A DNA stretch of 64,000 nucleotides from Nonomuraea sp. PA05 (GTDB lineage Bacteria > Actinomycetota > Actinomycetes > Streptosporangiales > Streptosporangiaceae), in the NCBI RefSeq assembly GCF_008086045.1, contig NZ_VSEY01000010.1, positions 186,001 through 250,000 of the forward strand, written 5' to 3'. This document shows, piece after piece, positions 1-7,172 of this stretch (its first letter is position 1; each line of letters opens with the position of its first letter). Made by a program: the position numbers and the translations under genes. The notes beneath the pieces were generated by a model. It did not search any database. It saw only the letters and a list, made by a program, of their open reading frames with translations, and was not told where the DNA came from.

Positions 1-1767
1 ATCGCCGCGACGGCGGCCGGCGCGCTGTCGCCGCTGGCGACCATGCTGATCGTGGCGCTGACGCTGCTGGGCATGCTGCCGATGTACCGGCGGGTGGCCA
101 AGGAGAGCCCCCACGGGCAGGGCTCGGTGGCCATGCTGGAGCGGCTGCTGCCGTTCTGGCAGGGCAAGCTGTTCGTGCTGGTGCTGCTCGGGTTCGTGGC
201 CACGTCCTGGATCATCACGATCACCCTGTCGGCGGCCGACGCCTCCGTGCACGTCGTGGAGAACCCGTTCTTCCCGAGCTTCCTGCACGGCCACGAGGTC
301 ATCCTGACCGTGGTGCTGCTGCTGGTCCTGGGCGGGGTGTTCCTGCTCGGCTTCACCGAGGCGGTCGGCGTCGCCATCCCGCTGGTGGCGATCTTCCTCG
401 GGCTCAACGCCGTGGTCGTCGCCGTGGGCCTCACCGAGGTGTTCACCTCGCCCGGCGCGCTCGCCGCCTGGACCGACGCGTTGTTCGAGGCGCGCGGCGG
501 GTTCGGCGGCATCATCGGCCCCGCCATTCTGGCCTTCCCACTGCTGGTGCTGGGCCTGTCCGGGTTCGAGACAGGCGTCAGCATGATGCCGCTGGTCGAG
601 GCCAAGGGTGCGACCTCCGAGGAGCGGCTGGCCTCGCGCATCCGCAACACCCGCAAGCTGCTGACCGTCGCCGCGCTCATCATGAGCGTCTACCTCATCG
701 CGACCAGCTTCGTCACGACCGTGCTCATTCCCGCCGAGGAGTTCGAGCCGGGCGGCGAAGCCAACGGCAGGGCGCTGGCGTACCTCGCGCACGAGCAGCT
801 CGGCGACATGTTCGGCACGGTGTACGACATCAGCACCATCCTCATCCTGTGGTTCGCCGGCGCCTCCGCGATGGCCGGGCTGATCAACATCGTGCCGCGT
901 TACCTGCCCGGTTACGGCATGGCGCCCGACTGGGGCCGCGCCGTGCGTCCCGTCGTGCTGGTCTACACGCTCGTCTGCGTCGTCCTGACGATCGCCTTCG
1001 ACGCCGACGTGGACGCCCAGGCCGGCGCGTACGCGACCGGCATCCTGGCCATGATGGTCTCCGGCGCCGTCGCGGTGACCATCTCCGCCGTCCGCAACCG
1101 GCAGCGCAGGGCCGTCGCCGGGTTCACGGTGCTGACGCTCGTGCTCCTCTACGCGCTGGTGGAGAACATCAGGGAGAAGCCCGACGGCATCGCCATCTCC
1201 GCCGCCTTCATCCTCGGCATCATCGTCATCTCGCTCATCTCACGGGTCTCGCGGACGACGGAGCTGCGGGCCGACAGGATCGAGTTCGACGAGGCCGCCC
1301 GGCGGTTCGTGACCGACTCCCTGGACCACGACGGGCAGCTCAACCTGATCGCCAACCGCCGCCAGCACGGCGACAAGGCCGAGTACGACGGCAAGGAGTC
1401 CGAGCAGCGCGGCATGAACCCGGTGCCGGGCCGGGCCGACGTGCTGTTCCTGGAGGTCGACGTCATCGACCCGTCGGAGTTCAGCAACGTGCTGCGGGTG
1501 CGCGGCGTGCAGGTGGACGGGCACCGCGTGCTGCGCGCGGAGAGCCCCGCCGCGCCGAACGCCATCGCCGCCGTCCTGCTCGCGCTGCGCGACGCCACCG
1601 GGGTGCGGCCGCACTGCTACTTCGAGTGGGCGGAGGGCGCGCCGCTGATGCACATGTTCCGCTACCTGATCCTGGGACGCGGTGACACGGCTCCGGTCGT
1701 ACGGGAGATCGTCCGGGCCGCGGAGCCGGACCCGGCCCGCCGTCCCGGCATCCACGTGGGCGGCTGA
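1..1767 (+). CDS. APC-family amino acid permease, 5' end outside window
   Basis: The reading frame is open from the first base, so the N-terminus and true start lie upstream; 588 residues are visible. The visible part carries about ten hydrophobic segments up to about residue 410, in the pattern of APC-superfamily cytoplasmic-membrane permeases, with a Gly-rich segment 'GLSGFETGVSMMPLV' (about residue 190) in mid-protein. The last 170 or so residues are hydrophilic and soluble (from about 'SRVSRTTELRAD'), an extension seen in some large actinobacterial APC transporters. The substrate cannot be read. The next gene is on the same strand but has its own promoter-like site. Family call fairly sure, specificity unknown. 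Confidence 0.75.
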   Translation: MAATAAGALSPLATMLIVALTLLGMLPMYRRVAKESPHGQGSVAMLERLLPFWQGKLFVLVLLGFVATSWIITITLSAADASVHVVENPFFPSFLHGHEVILTVVLLLVLGGVFLLGFTEAVGVAIPLVAIFLGLNAVVVAVGLTEVFTSPGALAAWTDALFEARGGFGGIIGPAILAFPLLVLGLSGFETGVSMMPLVEAKGATSEERLASRIRNTRKLLTVAALIMSVYLIATSFVTTVLIPAEEFEPGGEANGRALAYLAHEQLGDMFGTVYDISTILILWFAGASAMAGLINIVPRYLPGYGMAPDWGRAVRPVVLVYTLVCVVLTIAFDADVDAQAGAYATGILAMMVSGAVAVTISAVRNRQRRAVAGFTVLTLVLLYALVENIREKPDGIAISAAFILGIIVISLISRVSRTTELRADRIEFDEAARRFVTDSLDHDGQLNLIANRRQHGDKAEYDGKESEQRGMNPVPGRADVLFLEVDVIDPSEFSNVLRVRGVQVDGHRVLRAESPAAPNAIAAVLLALRDATGVRPHCYFEWAEGAPLMHMFRYLILGRGDTAPVVREIVRAAEPDPARRPGIHVGG

Positions 1768-1805
1768 TCAGAGCCCGTCGCAGGCGGCCGCGCCTTCGCA
1801 TGAGC

Positions 1806-1841
1806 TACGATTTGGACAGTTGCCCAAGTCGATTGCCCAAG
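1806..1841 (+). promoter_or_regulatory. Promoter and possible autoregulatory operator of the TetR gene
   Basis: TACGAT at 1806-1811 fits an actinobacterial -10 hexamer. Just downstream lies TTGCCCAAG twice (1820-1828 and 1833-1841, 13-base period); the first copy also forms a dyad with TTGG at 1812-1815 (TTGG-N8-CCAA). The repeats sit over the likely transcript start and before the Shine-Dalgarno GAGGAG, where a TetR repressor would block its own transcription. The role is inferred. Confidence 0.4.
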
Positions 1842-1849
1842 AGGAGAAC

Positions 1850-2425
1850 ATGGCCCACCTCTCCGCCGAACGCGGCAAGGCCACCCGCCGGCGGTTGCTC
1901 GACGCGGCCGTCGCCCTCGTCCCCGAGGTCGGCTGGGGCGGCGTCACCACCCGCCTCGTCGCCGAACGGGCCGGGGTGGCGCCGGGCGTGGTCCACTACC
2001 ACTTCGCCTCCGTCACGGATCTGCTGATCGCGGCCGGCCTCGGCTTCACCGCCGCCCTGCTCGACCAGCTCGCCGCCGAACTGTCCGCGCGCCAGGACGT
2101 CGGCGAGGCCGTCGACTGGCTGCTCGCCGAGCTGTCGCGCTACAGCGGCACCGACCCGGCCTCGCTGCTGGTGGTCGAGCTGTTCCTGGCCGCCACGCGG
2201 CTGCCGGAGCTGCGCTCGCTGCTCGGCGAGCAGGTCGGCCGGTTCCGCGCGACGGTGGCGTCCTGGCTGACCGAGCGCGGCTACCGCGGCGACGCGTCCG
2301 CGGCGGCGGCCATGCTGGCGGCGTCGGTGGACGGGATCATGCTGCACCGCGCCCTCGACCCCGGCCTCGACCTGGCCGCGCTGGGCGGGCCGCTGCGGGC
2401 CATGTTCGGGGAGGGAACATCGTGA
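1850..2425 (+). CDS. TetR-family transcriptional regulator
   Basis: 191 residues, usual length for TetR repressors. The N-terminal helix-turn-helix is clear: 'RRRLLDAAVALV' (residues 13-24), then 'VTTRLVAERAGVAPGVVHYHF' region at about 32-52. The C-terminal half is the variable ligand and dimer domain. The ATG at 1850 is chosen because GAGGAG lies 4 bases upstream and translation further upstream lacks any site. Its stop overlaps the GTG of the next gene by 4 bases (GTGA), so it is co-translated with the FAD monooxygenase that it probably controls. Ligand unknown. Confidence 0.85.
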   Translation: MAHLSAERGKATRRRLLDAAVALVPEVGWGGVTTRLVAERAGVAPGVVHYHFASVTDLLIAAGLGFTAALLDQLAAELSARQDVGEAVDWLLAELSRYSGTDPASLLVVELFLAATRLPELRSLLGEQVGRFRATVASWLTERGYRGDASAAAAMLAASVDGIMLHRALDPGLDLAALGGPLRAMFGEGTS

Positions 2426-3567
2426 AGGTCGTCATCTGCGGCGCCGGCATCGCCGGGCTGACCCTGGCCTGGCACCTCGAACGCGCCGGATGGGAGGTGG
2501 AGCTGGTCGAACGGGCGGCGGCGTTCCGCGACGGCGGCTACATGATCGACTTCTACGGCCCCGGCCACCAGGTCGCCGGGCGTATGGGCCTGCTCCCCCG
2601 CCTGCTGCGCGACCGCTACCCGGTGGACGAGCTCAGCTACGTCGACCGCCACGGCCGGCAGACCAGCCACCTCAAGCTGACCGCCGGCCTGGAGGACGTC
2701 ATCAGCCTGCTGCGCGGCGACCTGGCCCGCGCCATCGCCGACACCGTACGCGCCCCCATCCGCTACGGCGCCACCATCGAAAGCGCCGACCAGCACCCCG
2801 ACGGCGTCACAGTACGGCTCAGCGACGGCACCACCCGCGAGGCGGACCTGCTCGTGGGCGCCGACGGAGCACGATCCCGGGTACGGGAGCTGGCCTTCGG
2901 CCCGGTCACCCCGCGCTACCTCGGCCACCAGGTGACCGCGTCCATCATCACGGACCCGGAGCTGAGCCGCCGGGTCGGCACCCGCTACCAGATGCTCACC
3001 ACGCCGGGGCTGATGGCCGGCGCCTACGCGCTCCGCGACGACCGGCTCGCCCTCCTCTTCCTCCGCCGCGACCCATCCCCTGTCCTGCCCGCCGACCCCG
3101 GCCTGCGCCGGCACTTCGGCGACCTCGGCTGGATCCTGCCCGAGGCGCTGGAACGCGTTCCGCACTCCGGCGAGATCTACCACGACCTGGTGACGCAGGT
3201 GGAGCTGGAGCGGTGGCACCACGGGCGGATCGTGCTGCTGGGGGACGCCTGCCAGGCGGTGTCGCTGTTCGCCGGGCACGGGGCGAGCATGGCGATGGCG
3301 GCGGCGTGGGTGCTGGCCGACGAGCTGACCGCACCGGGAGACCATGCCGACGCCTTCGCCCGTTACCAGGCGCGCATGGCCCCGGTCATCGGCGAGGTGC
3401 AGCGCTTCGGGCGGCGCTTCATCCAGTGGATGGCCCCGTCCCACCGATGGCGCATCCTGGCCCGCGACCTCGTCTTCCGCCTGGCCGCCCTCCCCGGCGG
3501 CAGCCGCCTGTTCGTCAACTCCCTCAGCCCGGGCGGCCACAACCTCATCCGCCCTCATCACGTCTGA
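2422..3567 (+). CDS. FAD-dependent monooxygenase (PHBH/aromatic hydroxylase fold)
   Basis: 381 residues, class A flavoprotein monooxygenase. The dinucleotide-binding GxGxxG is at the start ('VVICGAGIAGLTLAWHLERAG'-like, about residues 3-23), the DG motif is 'LLVGADGARSRVREL' (about 145-158) and the GD motif that binds the FAD ribityl chain is 'VLLGDACQAVSLFAGHG' (about 272-288). Such enzymes use NAD(P)H and O2 to hydroxylate small aromatic or polyketide-like compounds in the cytosol. It is coupled to the TetR gene upstream by a 4-base overlap, suggesting induction by its own substrate. Substrate cannot be predicted. Confidence 0.85.
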   Translation: MKVVICGAGIAGLTLAWHLERAGWEVELVERAAAFRDGGYMIDFYGPGHQVAGRMGLLPRLLRDRYPVDELSYVDRHGRQTSHLKLTAGLEDVISLLRGDLARAIADTVRAPIRYGATIESADQHPDGVTVRLSDGTTREADLLVGADGARSRVRELAFGPVTPRYLGHQVTASIITDPELSRRVGTRYQMLTTPGLMAGAYALRDDRLALLFLRRDPSPVLPADPGLRRHFGDLGWILPEALERVPHSGEIYHDLVTQVELERWHHGRIVLLGDACQAVSLFAGHGASMAMAAAWVLADELTAPGDHADAFARYQARMAPVIGEVQRFGRRFIQWMAPSHRWRILARDLVFRLAALPGGSRLFVNSLSPGGHNLIRPHHV

Positions 3568-3596
3568 CCACCCGCGTCTGGTCACCGTGACGCCGA

Positions 3597-3628
3597 GGGC
3601 GCCGTGCGAGAGCCCGCGCACGGCGCCC
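3597..3628. terminator. Bidirectional hairpin terminator
   Basis: A perfect 12-base-pair stem, GGGCGCCGTGCG (3597-3608) with CGCACGGCGCCC (3617-3628), and an 8-base loop. It lies between the converging monooxygenase and small acidic protein genes. There is no U tract, as is common for actinobacterial terminators. Confidence 0.6.
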
Positions 3629-3665
3629 GGCCTCCGCTAACAGTGACGCGGGCGGCTCTCCCCAC

Positions 3666-3860
3666 TCACGCCGCCGAGTCCTCCTCATCCTCCATCTCGT
3701 CGCCGCCATCGCCGTGCTCCAGCGTCCGCTGGGCGGCCCTGAACCGGGCGCAGCGCGCCTCCAGCTCGCGTTCGTCTTCCAGGATCCACTGTTCGATCAT
3801 GGTCAACGAAGTGATCACAGGCGTCCCCGGGAGCGGGCCGACTTGACGCAGACTTTTCAC
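3666..3860 (-). CDS. Small acidic hypothetical protein
   Basis: 64 residues, unrecognised. The core 'MIEQWILEDERELEARCARF' looks like a helix, and the C-terminus is an acidic tail ('EHGDGGDEMEDEEDSAA'). The GTG start at 3860 overlaps the stop of the phosphohistidine enzyme by 4 bases (GTGA), and the codons have the G/C-rich third positions of a real gene, so it is read as the last gene of that operon. An internal ATG at codon 21 is an alternative start. Role unknown; it may be an accessory of the upstream enzyme. Confidence 0.55.
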   Translation of the reverse strand: MKSLRQVGPLPGTPVITSLTMIEQWILEDERELEARCARFRAAQRTLEHGDGGDEMEDEEDSAA

Positions 3861-6364
3861 CCGAGCAACTCGACCGTGCCCCGCTCCCCGTCCACCCTGA
3901 TCCGATCACCGTCGCGCACCCGCATGGTGGCGTTGCCCGTGCCGACGACGGCGGGGATGCCCAGCTCGCGGGCGACGATCGAGGCGTGCGACAGGGGCGC
4001 CCCCATGTCGGTCACGACGGCGGCGGCGCGCGGGAACATCGGGGTCCAGCCCACGTTGGTCAGCGTGGTGACGAGGATCTCGCCGGGCTTGAGCCGCTCG
4101 CCCTCCTCTGGCCCCGAGATGACCCGGGCGACGCCCTCCACGACGCCGGGCGCGCCGGGGAAGCCGGTGACGGTGTCGCTGACCGGCGCGGCGGTGCCGC
4201 GCGCGTCATGGATGTCGGCCCGCCTGGCGGGGTCGGCGGCCCAGCGCACCGGGTCGAAGCGGCCCACGATCAGCGCCGGGTAGGGCGGCAGCGACGCGTA
4301 CTGCTCGTAGGTGGCCCGGCGCACTGGCACCTGCTCCAGCGCGGACCTGTCGCCGCGCAGCAGCGCGAGCAGTTCGGGCAGGTGCAGGTAGAACACGTCG
4401 TCTCCGGCGCCGGTCAGCTCCCCCGCCCGTACGGTGAACGCGCGCAGCACCCAGAACGCCCGGATGTTCTCCGACCGGGCGGTCTCGCGGTCGCGTACGA
4501 CGGCGTTCCACCTCCGCACCCTGTCGCGCATCCGGGTCTCCTTGCCGGGATGGCGCTGCGCGAAGCGCCCCCACGCCTGCTCCCTGGCCTTGGCCTGCCG
4601 TTCCAGCAGCGCGTCCGTGTCGGCCCGCATGTCGCGCAGGCCGGCGAGCTGGGCGTCGAGCCACGCCGGGTCCTCCCCCGGCCGGGCGATCGAGACCTCG
4701 AACTCGTGCGGCCCGCGATGCCCGTACCGGTGGGCGAACTCGTCCCTGGTGATCTCGCCGCGCGCCAGCCGGGTCAGGCCCATCAGCGGCCCCATGCTGG
4801 CCAGCTCGCCCTCGGCGTTGACGCCGGTCAGCATCGCCTCGGCGTCCACCTCGCCCATCATCTTGCGCAGCCGGTCGCGGGTGTAGACGAGCGTGGCGCC
4901 GCCCTGGCGGCCCGCGGCCTCCAGCATCTGGGAGGCGACGACCACGTGCGGGCGGATCTCCCGCTCCCACAGGGCGGCCAGCTCGGCGCCGGAGCCGGTG
5001 GCGGCGACGCGTTCGCGCAGCTCCTCGCACCGCGCGGGGGAGGCGGCCAGGAAGGCCCGCATGTGCTTCAGGTGGCGGGCGACGCGGCGCCTGATGCGGA
5101 TCGCCATGGGCACCACCTTCCTGATCAGCTCCCACCGCGGCACCGGCACCAGCGGCACCTCAAGGCCGGGCGGCATCTTGCCGAAGACCTGGTCGATCAC
5201 GCCGAGCCTGCTCTTCATGCCGAGGGCGGCGGCGATGGAGTGCACGACGCTGAGGTTCATGTAGAAGCGCCCGCCGATGTTGCCCACCAGGTCGAAGCCG
5301 GGCAGCGTGGAGGCGGACATGGCCTCTTCGATGAACAGCCGCACGTACGACCACGTGATGGGCGTCATCACGTCGGGGATGGCCTCGCCCAGGTTGCCGC
5401 CGGTCCACAGGTAGTCGCCCTTGAGGCTGTCGTTCCACTCCTCCAGGCGCGGCCTGAGCCCGGTGATCGGGCGGGCCTGCACGATGGCGAACGTGCCCGC
5501 GCGCCTGGTCCACTCCACGTCCATGGGGACGCCGTACAGGGCCTGGACGCGGGCGCCGAGCGCGGCCAGCTCCAGGGCCTGGGCGTCGTCCAGCACGCGG
5601 GCGCCGCGCAGTTCGGCGGGGACGGGCCGCTCCTCGGTGCCGCCGGTGCCGCCGGTGCCGCCGTCGGTGCGCACGGTCATGACGGTCTTGTCGCCGGTGC
5701 GCGCCTCGGTCACCCGGCCGCCGGACACGGTGATCGTGTCGGGGGTGACCTGGCCGCCGACGACGGCCTCGCCGAGGCCCCACGAGGCGTTGACGACGCT
5801 CTCGCCGCGGTCGCCGGTGAGCGGGTTCGCGGTGAACAGGACGCCGGCCGCGTCGGCGTCCACCAGCTCCTGGACGACCACGGCGAGCGCCACGTCGTCG
5901 TGCGGCACGCCGTTCTGGTCGCGATAGGCGATCGCGCGCGGGTTCCACAGCGAGGCCCAGCAGCGCCTGACGGCGTCGAGCAGGGCGTCGCCCCTGATGT
6001 TGAGGTAGGTGTCCTGCTGACCGGCGAACGACATGCCGGGCAGGTCCTCGGCGGTGGCGGACGAGCGCCCCGCCACGGGCACGTCGTCGCCGAGCGCCGC
6101 GTACGCCCGCAGGATCTCCGCCGCGATCTCGCCGGGAATCTCGCGCGCGGCGAACAGCGGCGGGATGCGGGCGGGATCCTCGGCGGCGGCACGCAGGATC
6201 TCGTCGTGGAGCCCGGCCACGAACGCCCGGTAGGCCCCGGTCGTGACGTGGAAGCCGCCGGGCACGGGCAGCCCGGCCCGGGCCATCCTGGCCAGGGAGG
6301 CGCCCTTGCCGCCCACGGTCGCGAGGTCGGCCGCAGTGTCGTCGAGAGGAAGTACGGCCCTCAT
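3857..6364 (-). CDS. ATP-grasp/phosphohistidine enzyme (rifampin-phosphotransferase-like PEP-utilising protein)
   Basis: 835 residues. The N-terminal ATP-grasp PEP/pyruvate-binding domain (about 1-310) starts 'VGGKGASLARMARAGLPVPG' and has 'RSSATAEDLPGMSFAGQQDT' (about 100-120) and 'VQARPITG'. A large helical middle domain follows (about 315-740). The swivelling phosphohistidine domain is at the very end ('MGAPLSHASIVARELGIPAVVG', His about 793). PEP synthase and PPDK carry a C-terminal TIM barrel after the His domain; this protein has none, so its architecture is that of Rph-type antibiotic phosphotransferases, which move the beta-phosphate of ATP to a small molecule. Ten bases separate it from the TetR gene upstream, implying ligand-induced expression. 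The acceptor is unknown; rifamycin is only one possibility. Confidence 0.75.
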   Translation of the reverse strand: MRAVLPLDDTAADLATVGGKGASLARMARAGLPVPGGFHVTTGAYRAFVAGLHDEILRAAAEDPARIPPLFAAREIPGEIAAEILRAYAALGDDVPVAGRSSATAEDLPGMSFAGQQDTYLNIRGDALLDAVRRCWASLWNPRAIAYRDQNGVPHDDVALAVVVQELVDADAAGVLFTANPLTGDRGESVVNASWGLGEAVVGGQVTPDTITVSGGRVTEARTGDKTVMTVRTDGGTGGTGGTEERPVPAELRGARVLDDAQALELAALGARVQALYGVPMDVEWTRRAGTFAIVQARPITGLRPRLEEWNDSLKGDYLWTGGNLGEAIPDVMTPITWSYVRLFIEEAMSASTLPGFDLVGNIGGRFYMNLSVVHSIAAALGMKSRLGVIDQVFGKMPPGLEVPLVPVPRWELIRKVVPMAIRIRRRVARHLKHMRAFLAASPARCEELRERVAATGSGAELAALWEREIRPHVVVASQMLEAAGRQGGATLVYTRDRLRKMMGEVDAEAMLTGVNAEGELASMGPLMGLTRLARGEITRDEFAHRYGHRGPHEFEVSIARPGEDPAWLDAQLAGLRDMRADTDALLERQAKAREQAWGRFAQRHPGKETRMRDRVRRWNAVVRDRETARSENIRAFWVLRAFTVRAGELTGAGDDVFYLHLPELLALLRGDRSALEQVPVRRATYEQYASLPPYPALIVGRFDPVRWAADPARRADIHDARGTAAPVSDTVTGFPGAPGVVEGVARVISGPEEGERLKPGEILVTTLTNVGWTPMFPRAAAVVTDMGAPLSHASIVARELGIPAVVGTGNATMRVRDGDRIRVDGERGTVELLG

Positions 6365-6374
6365 GGCATGCTCC

Positions 6375-7082
6375 TTAGAGCCCGAGGGAGGCGGCCAGCT
6401 TGCTCTGGGCCACCTCCACGGAGGCGTCGAGAAATTCGAGGGTGGCCCGCGCGACCGCCTCGGCGTCGGCCGGCGGCAGGGGGCGGCTTGTGGTCAGGGC
6501 GCGTTCGATGGTGTCGGCCACGAGCTCGGCGATCCGTTCGTCCGACGGCCTGAGCTCGTCGGGAAGCGACTCGCGCAGGAACAGGAACCCGTAGACGATC
6601 GAGCCGACCGTCACCAGGTGCTCGCCGGGGTCCTCGCGGATCGCGCCGCGTTTGACCAGCTCGGCCACGTACGGGTCGAAGGCCGCCTCGGTCAGCGTCC
6701 AGCGCGTGCTGGTGCGTTTCTGGCGGGTCAGCTTGCCGAGCACCTGGGAGTCGCCGGTCAGCACCGCCTGGAGCAGCGGCCGCCGCAGCAGCGCCCGCGC
6801 GAACTCGCCGAACAGCTCGCCGATCGTGCCCGGCGCCCGATCCCGGACCTCGGTCGCCATGAGCACCCGCTCGCGGCGCAGCAGCGCGGCGAAGATCTCG
6901 TCGCGGGTCTTCCAGTGCAGGTAGATGGTGCCCTTGGCGACGCCGGCGCGCTGCGCGATGTCGTCGATCGTGGTCTTGTCGTAGCCCCAGCGCAGCACCA
7001 GCTCGGCGACGGCGTCGAGGATGCGGTGCGCCCGCTCGGCCTGGCGCGCCGGATCTCGTGGGGGCCGCCCTGCCTTGCCCAT
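6375..7082 (-). CDS. TetR-family transcriptional regulator
   Basis: 235 residues. The N-terminal HTH is 'RAHRILDAVAELVLRWGYDK' followed by 'TTIDDIAQRAGVAKGTIYLHW', a classical AcrR/TetR domain. The ATG at 7082 is preferred over the GTG at 7091 because GGGGTGAG lies about 4 bases upstream of it. It is the first gene of the operon with the Rph-like enzyme and the small acidic protein. A 24-base imperfect palindrome lies just upstream, so autoregulation is likely. Ligand unknown. Confidence 0.85.
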   Translation of the reverse strand: MGKAGRPPRDPARQAERAHRILDAVAELVLRWGYDKTTIDDIAQRAGVAKGTIYLHWKTRDEIFAALLRRERVLMATEVRDRAPGTIGELFGEFARALLRRPLLQAVLTGDSQVLGKLTRQKRTSTRWTLTEAAFDPYVAELVKRGAIREDPGEHLVTVGSIVYGFLFLRESLPDELRPSDERIAELVADTIERALTTSRPLPPADAEAVARATLEFLDASVEVAQSKLAASLGL

Positions 7083-7101
7083 GCGTCTCACCCCATTTGT
7101 T

Positions 7102-7125
7102 TGACTAGATGAGACTATTTGGTCA
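7102..7125 (-). promoter_or_regulatory. Candidate TetR operator
   Basis: TGACTAGATGAG/ACTATTTGGTCA is an imperfect 24-base dyad (outer TGAC/GTCA perfect, 7 of 12 positions per half matching) in an unusually A/T-rich patch 20 bases upstream of the TetR start. Position and symmetry suit a TetR dimer pair; not proven. Confidence 0.45.
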
Positions 7126-7139
7126 TTTTATTAAGCACA

Positions 7140-7170
7140 AGTTCACCCCGGCGACATGCCAGGGTGAACT
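7140..7170 (-). terminator. Terminator of the TPR gene
   Basis: AGTTCACCC (7140-7148) pairs with GGGTGAACT (7162-7170), a 9-base-pair stem with a 13-base loop, 2 bases after the TPR stop. On the minus strand it is followed by TTGTGCTTAATAAAAT, giving a weak U-rich tail. Confidence 0.65.
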
Positions 7171-7172
7171 CC

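Noticed and set aside
3857..6364. Classical PEP synthase
   Set aside because: There is no C-terminal PEP/pyruvate TIM barrel after the phosphohistidine domain.
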